Shown here piece by piece: positions 1-8,852 of a stretch of 64,000 bases of DNA (position 1 is the stretch's first letter; every line of letters begins with the position of its first letter). The stretch is from contig NZ_KB899279.1 of NCBI RefSeq assembly GCF_000378145.1, positions 1 through 64,000 on the forward strand. The letters are read 5' to 3'. The notes beneath the pieces are model-generated. The model did no database searches and was not told the DNA's origin. It worked only from the letters and a program-made list of their open reading frames with translations. The position numbers and the translations under genes were made by a program. This DNA is from Saccharibacillus kuerlensis DSM 22868 (GTDB lineage Bacteria; Bacillota; Bacilli; Paenibacillales; Paenibacillaceae).

Positions 1-2
1 AA

Positions 3-269
3 ATTGAAGTGTTTTTCCGTTGGATTAAGCAGCACTTGAACGTGTCTCGACTTTTCGGAACCACTCCAAATGCGGTGTACGGCCAACTCTATACGGCGTT
101 ATTCGTGTACGTATTATTGAAATTTTGGTTCGAGCAAGGCAACCGAACTGTCCATCTTTCGGCTCGATTATCTTTGGCCGAATTCGATCGATTATTTAAG
201 CTCAATTGTCTTCCTGTCGAATGGATTTTTTACTTCAGTAACCAGATTTCATTTCCAGAAAATAGCTAA
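3..269 (+). CDS. IS4-family transposase, C-terminal part (cut by window start)
   Basis: An open frame enters from the left edge and ends at TAA 267-269. The visible 88 residues match the C-terminus of IS4-family DDE transposases: an E followed six residues later by K (E-VFFRWI-K), which is the end of the YREK signature that supplies the catalytic Glu, then QHL, a GT.NAV turn and a hydrophobic segment (residues about 25-45). The N-terminal part with the two Asp residues lies outside the window, so intactness cannot be judged. No convincing terminal inverted repeat is visible just downstream, so the right end of the element is not fixed. The family call is inferred from motif recognition and is fairly secure; the specific IS name is not known. 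Confidence 0.75.
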   Translation: MEVFFRWIKQHLNVSRLFGTTPNAVYGQLYTALFVYVLLKFWFEQGNRTVHLSARLSLAEFDRLFKLNCLPVEWIFYFSNQISFPENS

Positions 270-746
270 TCAACAGGCCTAGCAAATATGCAATTAAATG
301 AACGCCAAAGCGAATTTATCTTAAAATAAGTGCATAGGTACAACTATTTGTTCAATAAATGAAGCTTCAGAAAAAAAAGCAATCATTTAATTGTATCAGC
401 GCACTTATTTGGAGGAAAAACGAAAAAGAAGCCGAAATAAGTGTACTCTCGCACTTATTCAATCGCTGCCTCTTCTTTTCTCTACTCGTCTCCACCTTAC
501 TCTACTCTACTCTACTCTTCGCTTCTCTATCCTACTGTAATGGTGCCGAGAAGCCGCATCAAAGTGTACCTTGTGAAGCTGATAAGACGATAAGTCATGT
601 TTAAAAATGCTCCGCGTAAAAAACGATGTTTCGATAGCGGAAAATGATGCCTCGTCGAGAACATGTATGCAGACAGCAAAAAGCTTTCCGACCCAGTCGG
701 AAAGCTTTTTTGACTTGCTGCCCCAAAACAAACCATTTTCCGAAAC
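270..746. repeat. Intergenic 477 bp with AATAAGTGC/GCACTTATT inverted repeats
   Basis: No credible gene is seen. The sequence AATAAGTGC (324-332) faces GCACTTATT (401-409), and a second, tighter pair AATAAGTG (436-443) / GCACTTATT (451-459) encloses only 7 nt and could form a hairpin. A CTACT pentamer repeat sits at about 497-518. The 9-mer occurring four times in 140 bp in both orientations suggests a small repeated element, or the leftover outer end of the adjacent insertion sequence. A bidirectional terminator lies at 678-711. Confidence 0.5.
678..711. terminator. Bidirectional intrinsic terminator
   Basis: A perfect 15-bp stem (AAAAAGCTTTCCGAC, 3-nt loop CCA, GTCGGAAAGCTTTTT) with A and T runs on both sides. 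It lies 36 bp beyond the stop codon of the leftward chromate transporter gene and would stop transcription from either side. Confidence 0.85.
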
Positions 747-1973
747 TTACAACAAGCCGAGCAGCCACCCTCCGGCAGCCCCTACCGCAACGACCAGCCA
801 CGGCGGCAGTTTCCAAAAAACCAACAGCAAAAACAGTATCGCAGCAAGCGCAAAATCGGCAGAGGATCGAACAGCGGAGGTCCACACCGGATCATACAAC
901 GCCGCCAAAAGTATGCCGACAACCGCCGCATTTACGCCGCTCAATGCCCCGCGTACATGCGGACTCCGACGCAAGCTTTCCCAGAAAGGCAGCGTACCGG
1001 CAATGAGCAGGAAAGCAGGAAGAAAAATGGCTGCCGTAGCAATCAACGCTCCTTGAAACCCTCCTGCGACCGCACCCAGGTAAGATGCAAATGTAAACAA
1101 TGGACCCGGCACAGCCTGTACAGCTCCGTAACCGGCCAAAAAATCTGCTGCGCTTACGAGTCCCGAAGGTACAACTTCCCGTTCAAGCAGGGGAAGCACG
1201 ACATGACCTCCTCCGAAAACGAGCGCACCTGAGCGGTAGAAACCATCGAATAGCGTCAGGCTGTCACTTGGAAGCGCAAAACGCAGCACCGGGAGCAGAA
1301 TCAGCAGGCTGAAAAACAAAGCCAGACATAATGCTGCAAATTTTCGGCTGATTGGAATGGGCAGTTCAAGAGGCGTCTGCTCCGCTTCTTTGTTTCGATA
1401 CAGCAATATTCCGATAATCGCTGCCGCCGCAATAACCGCAATTTGGCTAAATGCCGTCTGCAGCAGCAGGACACCGCAAGCAGACAGTACAGCTATCGCG
1501 GCACGCGCCCGATCCGGTGCCAGGCTTCTGCCCATACCCAGTACGGCTTGTGCGACAATGGCGACAGCTGCGATCTTCAATCCGTGAATCCAGCTGCTCC
1601 CTCCAATATCGAATGCTCGCAGAAAAAAGGCGAAAGCGATCATCAAGACAATTGATGGAAGCGTAAATCCGATCCAGGCCAACAGTCCGCCTCCCAGACC
1701 GGCGCGAACCATACCTATACCGATTCCGACCTGACTGCTTGCGGGTCCAGGCAAAAATTGGCACAAAGCAACAAGTTCGGCGTAGCTGCGCTCATCCAGC
1801 CATTTGCGCTTTTTGACATACTCTTCTCGAAAGTAACCCAGATGGGCAACCGGTCCGCCGAACGAAGTCAAGCCGAGTTTGAACGATACGGCAAGCACTT
1901 CAAGCATTCGGTTTCCTGAACGATCCGTCTTTTCCGATTCGGCACCGGATACGCGATCAGGTTCAATATCCAT
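747..1973 (-). CDS. chrA: Chromate transporter, long two-domain ChrA
   Basis: 408-residue integral membrane protein of the CHR family, which exports chromate in characterised members. Both homologous halves are visible. The first has SFGGP and LPGPASSQ near residues 35-75; the second has FGGGHVVLPLLERE and AVPGPLFTF around residues 245-285. Each is followed by hydrophobic helices. The frame stays open to a TTG at 2021, but the ATG at 1973 is preferred because a GGAAGGGG ribosome binding site lies about 12 nt upstream, whereas AAGGAG sits too close to the TTG. The gene stands alone and is followed by a strong terminator. Some CHR proteins have no proven chromate transport, so the substrate is inferred from the family. 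Confidence 0.9.
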   Translation of the reverse strand: MDIEPDRVSGAESEKTDRSGNRMLEVLAVSFKLGLTSFGGPVAHLGYFREEYVKKRKWLDERSYAELVALCQFLPGPASSQVGIGIGMVRAGLGGGLLAWIGFTLPSIVLMIAFAFFLRAFDIGGSSWIHGLKIAAVAIVAQAVLGMGRSLAPDRARAAIAVLSACGVLLLQTAFSQIAVIAAAAIIGILLYRNKEAEQTPLELPIPISRKFAALCLALFFSLLILLPVLRFALPSDSLTLFDGFYRSGALVFGGGHVVLPLLEREVVPSGLVSAADFLAGYGAVQAVPGPLFTFASYLGAVAGGFQGALIATAAIFLPAFLLIAGTLPFWESLRRSPHVRGALSGVNAAVVGILLAALYDPVWTSAVRSSADFALAAILFLLLVFWKLPPWLVVAVGAAGGWLLGLL

Positions 1974-2021
1974 AAGAACAATAATCCCCTTCCTTCTTGC
2001 ATCCAGATCCGCTTGTATCAA

Positions 2022-2361
2022 GATCTCCTTGCATTAAGTTTTGCTTTCCTCAAGTTCCCTTCTAATTCTTTATAAGTTTTGCAGTCTGGCTCGTCCAGTC
2101 CTTTTGTGTTATCAGAGATGTTGATTTGTGTAAACTGTCGATTGTAAGCTGGTACGGATCAGAGGCACAGCCAATACGAAATCGGTGCGAAACCGTAATT
2201 AATGCCATCCAATAGGAATAAGGAGTACACAAGTTTGTTATTCTAAGCGTTGAAAAATAAAAAAGCCCGTCAACGGATGTGTAATCCGTTAACAGGCCTG
2301 CATTTTGCTGCTGCTGTGAAATGCAGAGGGTCCCCCATCAGCTAGCCGCGTTATCAACTTA
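2022..2361. other. Intergenic region, chrA upstream and VWA-operon terminator
   Basis: 340 bp between the leftward VWA gene and chrA. Apart from the terminator at 2264-2299 no coding or repeated structure is apparent. It must hold the chrA promoter on the minus strand, but no convincing -35/-10 pair was found. Confidence 0.4.
2264..2299 (-). terminator. Intrinsic terminator of the MoxR/VWA cluster
   Basis: Read on the minus strand: a stem of GCCTGTTAACGGAT against ATCCGTTGACGGGC with a short loop, followed directly by TTTTTT. It lies about 63 bp after the stop codon of the large VWA gene, as expected for the end of the leftward operon. Confidence 0.85.
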
Positions 2362-5300
2362 TCAACGGCTGCTGCGTTTCTTCGCAGCCAGCAGCCGATC
2401 CATGGCGCTGCCGCCAGCTTCGCCGCTGGAGTCCGGCGGCTGGCCTTCCGACTGCCCTGAGCGGTCGGAACCTGGATTTGGCCGCTTGGAACTGTCTGCG
2501 TCGTGAGGCTTTGTATCGGCTGCTTGGCGCCGCTTCGCATTATCCGCGCCATTCTCGCCGTGCAGCTTCGCGCGCTGGACGCTGCCTGCATCACTTTGCA
2601 GCTTCGCGCTATCGATACTGCCGGCGCTGTTGGCGCTGTTGGTGCTGCTAGCGCTATCGGCGCTGTTAGCGCTACCCGCGCCGCGAAGCGGCGCTCCAGA
2701 AGCCGCCCCCGCATTGCGGCCGCTCCCGCGCTCCGCGCGGAGACGGTCCACAGCGGAGGCAATGCCTCCCTCCGCAGCGGACCCCGTCCCCCCGCCTTCG
2801 GCGCGGGGGGACTCTTCCGGCCGCTGCGCAGGCCGTTCCGCCGCGCCCTGCGGAGGCGCGGCATTGCCCGCGGCGGCGTGCTTCTCGCCGCCGCGGAAGG
2901 CCGTGCTCCGCCGCTTGGCGGAGGACAGGCGCGCGAGCGCGCCTTTCTCCGCAGGAGCGGCTTCGCCTTCCGCGGCGCCGGAGCTCCGCCGGCGGGCTGC
3001 CGCGAACGGCAACGCCAGCGCGGCAGCGAGCCGTTCCCATGGAACGGCCAGGCGGCGGACCGCGACATCCGCGATCCACAAGGCCAGCACCGCGGCCAGC
3101 AGGATCGAGGTCCAGTCCCGCATCTGCTTATGCGGAGCGGCCGGCTGATTATAGACAGCCGCCGGATCTTCCCAGGACAGCGTGCGTCCGCCGGTCAAAC
3201 GTGCCAGTTCGGCCAAACGGGCCGATCCTTCGTCCGAAACGGTGGAAATCCGGTATTCCGGCGAATACGGGATGACCAGTCCGGTCCCGGTTGCGGCAGG
3301 CAGGCCGGAGGTTTCTTCGCCTCCGGCACCGTTTACCCCGGAGTCAGCCTCTACGGAATCGTTCTCTACGGAATCATTTTCTCCTGAGCCCTCTGCCGGA
3401 CTTCCCGCATCCTCTTGATCGGTTCCTGACGCGCCACTTTCCGAAGATCCTTCCGCTGCATTCCCCGCCCCGGCAGGCGACAAATTCAACAGATAAGCCC
3501 CCGGCTCGCTTACCGGCAGTACTCCGGTATAACGTCCTGGAGATGTCTGCACCAGCGTAATCGGCTCTGAAGCCGTTTCGTCGGTGCCGCCCCCGTCACC
3601 TCCGATTGAAGCGATCAGTTCGTCCGGCAGTGCAGCATCACCACTCTGCGAAGCCGTTACGGTCAATTCCATACCTCCCTCGCCCAATGCCGTTTCCACC
3701 CGGTAAGGTGAAGTGCTGAACTGTGGAAAAGTCCATTTTACCGTTTGGGTCAGCACATTGGCGAACTTGTCCCAAGAGACCCAATCTGCCGACCATTTTC
3801 CCGTCAAATCGCTTGTCCAGGCTACACTCCTGCCTGAACCGTACTGCCATCTGACCAGCAGAGGATCAGGCTCCGGACTGACAAGCGCCGTTTGGGCGGA
3901 AGGTTTGGCACTTGTTGCGACATAACCGCCAAGCTGAGGCAGTCCATCCGCAAACAGCGATGTCCAATCGCCCGCATCAGCTACGGCTGGCGTAAAAGGC
4001 TTATCTACCACATAAGTACGAGCAAGCAGCACCGCTTCGCGGCTGAAAATTGCCGGCAGCGTCGTCTCATCCTGCACATCGTAGAAGCGTCCTTTGCCGA
4101 GATTTGCAATGTTTTGCAGCAGTCCGCGATCCGCATCGGAACCGACCGCCACACTGGATACCGTTACATTTTTCTCAAGCAGACCGGATATCAGCTCTTC
4201 GTAATTTCCGCCTCCGGCCGATTGTCCATCTGTCATCAGAATGATGTGCCTGCGCTGTGCACCGATTTCCAGTATGGATTCCGTAGCCGCAGCCATCGCC
4301 GGATAAATATTAGTTCCTCCGCCGCTCGGAATGGACTGAATCTGTTCCAGCACCTCTTCCTTATCAGACAGCTTCTGCGGTTCTACGACCCACCACGGAT
4401 GATCGTCGAAAGCGACAACGCCTACCGTATCCTTCGCTCTCATCAATTCGACCGTGCGCATGGCCGCTTCCTTTGCCAGTTCAATCTTGCTTCCGGCCAT
4501 ACTGCCCGAGCGGTCGATCACAAGAATCAGACCCAGTTCGGGGATTTCGCGCTTACCCTCCAGCTCCATCGAAACAGGCAGCGCCCGTTCGATCGGGGTA
4601 TCAAAGTATCCGCCGAGTCCAAAGCTCTGATCGCCGCCGCTCATCATGAAGCCGATCCCGTAACTGCGTACTGCCGTCTCGATGGCATCCATTTTAGCCT
4701 GTCCGAGCGAGTCGCCCGAGACGTTGTTGAACAGAATGCTGTCATAGCGCGCGTAATCCGCCAGCTGCGTCGGCATTTGACCGGGGGAGATAACAGTGGT
4801 CTCGATCAATCCGGCATTCAGCGCCTTGGCAATATTCGCCGACGTATCCGGTTTTCCCTCGACAATCAGCACAGACGGACTGCCTTCTACCCGGGTAAAG
4901 GCAAAAGCGGCATTGTTCGCGGATTGTGTATCGCCTGGCATGCTTAATTCTGCGCGATAGCGATGCAGGCCGGGACGCTTCGCGAGCCCCTGCAGCAGCA
5001 CACTGCTTTCTCCACGCTCTACACGTACCGTTTGCGAACCGATCTCTACATTGTCTTCGTACAGCCGAATTTCGCCCGTTCCCGAAAATGTACTGCGCAG
5101 CTGCGCTTCGACCGTAAACGCTTCGCCGAGATACAATTTGCCCGGCAGCGACAGCGAATCGATTGCGGCATCACGTTCAGCTCCGGTTTCTTTCTCCAAC
5201 ACATCAACGGTAATTCCGCGATTTTTGAGCAGCCGGCCCGCTTCAAGCATACTGCCGACATTCTCTGCTCCGTCGCTGATCAGCACAATTCGCGGATCGC

Positions 5301-5748
5301 CGGTCCCCAGCATTCCCGAAGCCAGCTGCAGCGCCCGCTGCACGTTCGTATAATCCGGATCGACCGCAGCTTCAAGTCCGCCCAGCGGAGCTTCTCCGCT
5401 CATCGTCTGTTCTGCCGAAGCAGCGCGTCCGAAAGAGATCACTGCAAACTCATCCTCCGCCTTCTTGCTCTCAAGCGAATCTCCAATCCATTCGCGATCT
5501 TCTCTGCTGGATTCCGTGCTTGAAGAACGATCAACGGCATAGACCACTTCATGCTGACGCTGCACCGTATAGAGCTGCACGCCGGCAAGGAGCAGGACAA
5601 GCAGCAGCAGTGCCAGCGTACGCAGCGCAGCCGCCAGACGATGACGAAAGGCGGAAATTCGCGCAGGTCCGCGAAGCGCAAATACCGCAAATACCGCGAG
5701 TGGAATCAACAGCAGCAGGACCCAAGGATGATCAAATTGAACGCCCAC
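2362..5748 (-). CDS. Large membrane VWA protein with GATase-like middle and low-complexity tail
   Basis: 1128 residues, GTG start with GGGGGGTG 7 nt upstream and a 17-bp overlap with the preceding VWA gene. Two N-terminal membrane helices (about residues 8-25 and 40-60) precede a first von Willebrand A domain with a DRSSS motif (D73-S77). A class I glutamine-amidotransferase-like segment follows (about 290-395), then a second VWA domain with a canonical DRSGS MIDAS (D412-S416), which in the family binds a divalent metal and partner proteins. Another membrane helix lies near residue 855 and is followed by roughly 250 residues rich in Ala, Ser, Arg, Gly and Asn that look disordered and cytoplasmic. 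It is the last gene of the MoxR/DUF58/VWA set; such sets are thought to act in envelope or complex assembly. The exact role is unknown. Confidence 0.85.
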   Translation of the reverse strand: MGVQFDHPWVLLLLIPLAVFAVFALRGPARISAFRHRLAAALRTLALLLLVLLLAGVQLYTVQRQHEVVYAVDRSSSTESSREDREWIGDSLESKKAEDEFAVISFGRAASAEQTMSGEAPLGGLEAAVDPDYTNVQRALQLASGMLGTGDPRIVLISDGAENVGSMLEAGRLLKNRGITVDVLEKETGAERDAAIDSLSLPGKLYLGEAFTVEAQLRSTFSGTGEIRLYEDNVEIGSQTVRVERGESSVLLQGLAKRPGLHRYRAELSMPGDTQSANNAAFAFTRVEGSPSVLIVEGKPDTSANIAKALNAGLIETTVISPGQMPTQLADYARYDSILFNNVSGDSLGQAKMDAIETAVRSYGIGFMMSGGDQSFGLGGYFDTPIERALPVSMELEGKREIPELGLILVIDRSGSMAGSKIELAKEAAMRTVELMRAKDTVGVVAFDDHPWWVVEPQKLSDKEEVLEQIQSIPSGGGTNIYPAMAAATESILEIGAQRRHIILMTDGQSAGGGNYEELISGLLEKNVTVSSVAVGSDADRGLLQNIANLGKGRFYDVQDETTLPAIFSREAVLLARTYVVDKPFTPAVADAGDWTSLFADGLPQLGGYVATSAKPSAQTALVSPEPDPLLVRWQYGSGRSVAWTSDLTGKWSADWVSWDKFANVLTQTVKWTFPQFSTSPYRVETALGEGGMELTVTASQSGDAALPDELIASIGGDGGGTDETASEPITLVQTSPGRYTGVLPVSEPGAYLLNLSPAGAGNAAEGSSESGASGTDQEDAGSPAEGSGENDSVENDSVEADSGVNGAGGEETSGLPAATGTGLVIPYSPEYRISTVSDEGSARLAELARLTGGRTLSWEDPAAVYNQPAAPHKQMRDWTSILLAAVLALWIADVAVRRLAVPWERLAAALALPFAAARRRSSGAAEGEAAPAEKGALARLSSAKRRSTAFRGGEKHAAAGNAAPPQGAAERPAQRPEESPRAEGGGTGSAAEGGIASAVDRLRAERGSGRNAGAASGAPLRGAGSANSADSASSTNSANSAGSIDSAKLQSDAGSVQRAKLHGENGADNAKRRQAADTKPHDADSSKRPNPGSDRSGQSEGQPPDSSGEAGGSAMDRLLAAKKRSSR

Positions 5749-7891
5749 GACGGTACACCCCCCATTCCGTCAGCATAATTGCGATAATTAGCGCCGCCAG
5801 CGGGATCGTCAGCGGCAGTCGGCTTCGGTTGTCTTCCGCAGCTGCCTGATCCGGTACCGCCTGCTGTCCTGCTGCATTTCCGGAAGCTTCACCGAATACC
5901 GGATTTTCGGCAGGAGGCACCGCCGATTCCGCAGCGTCCGGCCGCACGTCAAGCAGATAGACCGGCGCGTCTTCCAATTCACTGCCGGATTGTTCAAACG
6001 CGTATAAGCCAGGCATATTAGGCGTGATCTGCGAAGAACTCAATATTCCGTCTGAGCTTTTCGCAGCGGGCTGCGAAAAACTCGACATTCCTTTTGTACC
6101 TTTTGCATCAGGCTGCGAAGAACCAGGCAATCCTTCCGTACCTTCCGCAGAAGTACCTTCACTGCCAATCGCCGCATCTACGGTCGAACCCGCAGCAAAA
6201 GCCAATCCCTGCAGTGGCTGCCAGACGGCGGACTCTGCACCGGCGGCAATCGGAACATCTATTGCCGAGCCGGATACCGCACGGCCCAGCCCTCCTCCTC
6301 GTCCTCCGGACAACCAGGTTACCGCGTTATTAACCAGAACCGGAAACTCGCTGTTCAACGGAAGATCTCCGCTCTGCAAATTGAAGCCGAACCAGAGTGT
6401 TCGCTGTCCGTTCACCATACCGGCTGCAATGGCGGGACGCTGACCGATACTCAAGATGGTCTCCAGACCGTCCGGTTTTCCTTCTGTCAACGGACCGAAA
6501 TACGGCTCGTTCAAAGATAGATACTTCATAACCGGATGAGAAACGATCTCCACTCGCCGGTTTCCCGGCTGCTGCCTCTCTTCATCCCCTCCGATTTTCC
6601 AGATTGTTGCTTCGCTCATCAGCCTGTCCCATTCTCCGCTTTGCATGGCAGCAGGCAGCTCTCCTTCAATCACAACTAGGTCAGGCCGTTCTTCTGGCAG
6701 CGGAGGAACATCTGATGACGGATCTTCACTTTCAGAAGCCGTATCTGAGCCATTCGAACCTTCTAAGCCTTCCGATCTGGCGGAACCAGCGTTCGTCATG
6801 CTTGTGTGCAAGTCCATCCGGGTGACCTCCGCTCCAGACAGACGCATCGCCTTCTCCAGAAACAGATTGCCATTCGACAGCAGCAGCGCCTTGACTTCAC
6901 CGCCTGTTTCCGGAAAAGCGAACGCATCGTCGTCCGCCGCATAATCGTCTGACGTCTCTCCGGTCAGACTCAGCCTGTATACATTCGCGGCTTCGGCAGC
7001 TTCGAACGTCACCGTTCGCCTTTCGCCAGGCTGGAGAGTCAGATCTTCACCCGTCAATGTTTGCCCATCGCCGGACAGTTCCACGCGAACTTCAAGGGCG
7101 GTCGTTCCCGTGTTAGAAACCACGCCAACAGCCCGTCCGCTTCCGTCTACGCCGAACTGCTCGACCGCAGCGTTGCGATAGCCGCCGCTTTCGATACGCC
7201 GGACTTCGATGGGCACAGATACGGGCAGGTCGTCCGTCCGTTCGCTCCACTGTCCATCGGTGTAGACGACAATGCGGGCATCCTCGTGTCCTTCGGCGAC
7301 CGCCGACGCCAACGAGATTGCTTCGCGGTACGCGATGCGTGCATAATCCGGCGACAAGGAATCCACTGTCCGTTCCCATGACGCGCGATCTTCCATCCCT
7401 GATGCAATAACTTGCGGATTAGCACCCATTCGGATCAGCGTCAATCCACCGTCCGACTGACGGGTATCCGCCAATATTTCATCTTTCATTTGATCCAATC
7501 TGGTCTCATTCGATGTCGAATGATCCGCTTGCGTACCGGCTGCGGAAACATCATTCTCCCCGCCATCTTCGCCGGAACGCAAATTCGCACTCATGCTCGC
7601 CGATACGTCGGCCACGACAATCGTATAGCCTCCTGTCCCATTTTCCGCCCAGAGAAAAGGACGCATCAGCGCAAAAGCCAGCAGAGCTGCCGCCAACAGC
7701 TGCAGCCACATCAGCAGGCGGCTTTTCAGCTTCTGCCAGGGGCGATTCGCCTCCGTATTTTCCAGCACCCGCTTCCACAGCAGATGGCTGGGCACCGGCG
7801 TATCGATAAACTTCCGCTTGAACAAATACATAATCAGGATTGCCGGAATACCCAGCGCAAACCATAACCCTGCCCACGAACCGATTCCCAT
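5732..7891 (-). CDS. BatA-type aerotolerance/VWA membrane protein
   Basis: 719 residues. The N-terminus (about 1-80) is a BatA-type aerotolerance-regulator region with two membrane helices separated by a conserved basic linker (KRKF, then SRLLMWLQLL). A VWA domain follows, with the MIDAS-like DVSAS at D95-S99 and YTDG further on. A long Ser/Gly/Pro-rich extracellular region and a final helix near the C-terminus complete it. ATG 7891 is chosen because AAGGAGG lies 8 nt upstream; the GTG three codons earlier is too close to it. It overlaps the large VWA gene by 17 bp, suggesting translational coupling. It is likely a membrane partner of the MoxR ATPase encoded upstream, by analogy with other MoxR-VWA clusters. 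Confidence 0.82.
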   Translation of the reverse strand: MGIGSWAGLWFALGIPAILIMYLFKRKFIDTPVPSHLLWKRVLENTEANRPWQKLKSRLLMWLQLLAAALLAFALMRPFLWAENGTGGYTIVVADVSASMSANLRSGEDGGENDVSAAGTQADHSTSNETRLDQMKDEILADTRQSDGGLTLIRMGANPQVIASGMEDRASWERTVDSLSPDYARIAYREAISLASAVAEGHEDARIVVYTDGQWSERTDDLPVSVPIEVRRIESGGYRNAAVEQFGVDGSGRAVGVVSNTGTTALEVRVELSGDGQTLTGEDLTLQPGERRTVTFEAAEAANVYRLSLTGETSDDYAADDDAFAFPETGGEVKALLLSNGNLFLEKAMRLSGAEVTRMDLHTSMTNAGSARSEGLEGSNGSDTASESEDPSSDVPPLPEERPDLVVIEGELPAAMQSGEWDRLMSEATIWKIGGDEERQQPGNRRVEIVSHPVMKYLSLNEPYFGPLTEGKPDGLETILSIGQRPAIAAGMVNGQRTLWFGFNLQSGDLPLNSEFPVLVNNAVTWLSGGRGGGLGRAVSGSAIDVPIAAGAESAVWQPLQGLAFAAGSTVDAAIGSEGTSAEGTEGLPGSSQPDAKGTKGMSSFSQPAAKSSDGILSSSQITPNMPGLYAFEQSGSELEDAPVYLLDVRPDAAESAVPPAENPVFGEASGNAAGQQAVPDQAAAEDNRSRLPLTIPLAALIIAIMLTEWGVYRRGRSI

Positions 7892-7949
7892 CGGCCGCAC
7901 CTCCTTTCTTCCTTCGCGTCAATTCCGCCTCTTCGGCCGCGAAGATCAT

Positions 7950-8852
7950 TCAGCGTACAAGTCCGGATTCGCGCATCGTACCCAGGATCGTTTCAATGGA
8001 AGGTACGTCGGTAGGCGCCAAAATATAAGCAATTCCTCTGCGTGCGCAAAATTCCGCCAACCTTCCGCGGTAGGAAGCAAATTCCCGCTCATAGGCTTCG
8101 ACCAGCCGACCGGTCAAAGCTGCTTCTTTGAACGTGCCCAATTCCGCATCAATCAGCTTGAGGTCCCCGCTTAAGCGCGGCTGAATCTCTCCTCTTGTCA
8201 GCACTTGGACCAATACCACTTCCTGACGCGCTGCCTGCAGTCTCGCTATAACTTCCTCCAGCTCTTCTTCGCCTCGTTCGGTCCAACAGTCAGAAAAGAT
8301 CCACGTCATGCCAGGCAGCTTCGGCAGACGGGAACGATCGGTGAACGCCTCGGACAAGGCTCCGCGTCCCGCCGGCTCCGAAGACGCCAGAAATTCCAGC
8401 ATTCGGTGTATCGCAGGACGGCCTCGCAGCAGCGGCAGCCCTTCTCCGACCCGTTCGTCTACCCGGTAAACGCCAAGTCGATCGTATGCGGCAAGCGTCA
8501 TATATCCGATGCTTGCCGCAAGGCGAGAGGCATGCAGCAGCTTGGAAGGTCCGTTCTCGTCGGCAAAAGCCATCGACTGCGAGCAGTCCACATAGAGCGT
8601 CACCTGCAGCTCCTGCTCGTCAAGATACTGACGTACAACCTTGCGGCCTGTTCGTCCGTATACACTCCAATCGAAACGGCGAACATCGTCGCCCGGCGAA
8701 TATTCTCGGTAATCTGCAAATTCGAGCGAAGCTCCCATCTCCCGCGAACGCCTTCTACCTTGTCTCGTCCCACGTACCCGGCGCCCTGTCGATAGAGTCA
8801 GCCGATCCAGCCTGGCAATCCAGTCCGCTTTCAGCAGATCGTCTGGCTTCAT
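7950..8852 (-). CDS. DUF58 domain protein
   Basis: 300 residues, no signal peptide or membrane helix. The DUF58 core is clear: GDDVRRFDWSVYGRTGR (about residues 53-69), then a VWA-like strand with VDCSQSM (about 88-94). The DxSxS pattern resembles a degenerate MIDAS. DUF58 proteins almost always accompany MoxR AAA ATPases. Here the ATG overlaps the moxR stop by 4 bp (ATGA), so the two are translationally coupled. The gap of 58 bp to the next VWA gene carries only its ribosome binding site. A role as adaptor between the ATPase and the membrane VWA proteins is inferred from context, not from direct evidence. Confidence 0.88.
   Translation of the reverse strand: MKPDDLLKADWIARLDRLTLSTGRRVRGTRQGRRRSREMGASLEFADYREYSPGDDVRRFDWSVYGRTGRKVVRQYLDEQELQVTLYVDCSQSMAFADENGPSKLLHASRLAASIGYMTLAAYDRLGVYRVDERVGEGLPLLRGRPAIHRMLEFLASSEPAGRGALSEAFTDRSRLPKLPGMTWIFSDCWTERGEEELEEVIARLQAARQEVVLVQVLTRGEIQPRLSGDLKLIDAELGTFKEAALTGRLVEAYEREFASYRGRLAEFCARRGIAYILAPTDVPSIETILGTMRESGLVR

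Noticed and set aside
359-604. Possible 81-residue gene in the left gap
   Set aside because: No ribosome binding site; the frame runs through the CTACT microsatellite and inverted repeats.
2289-3387. Several long frames on both strands over the VWA tail
   Set aside because: High GC and low complexity keep several frames open there. Only the frame continuous with the VWA domains has domain support.
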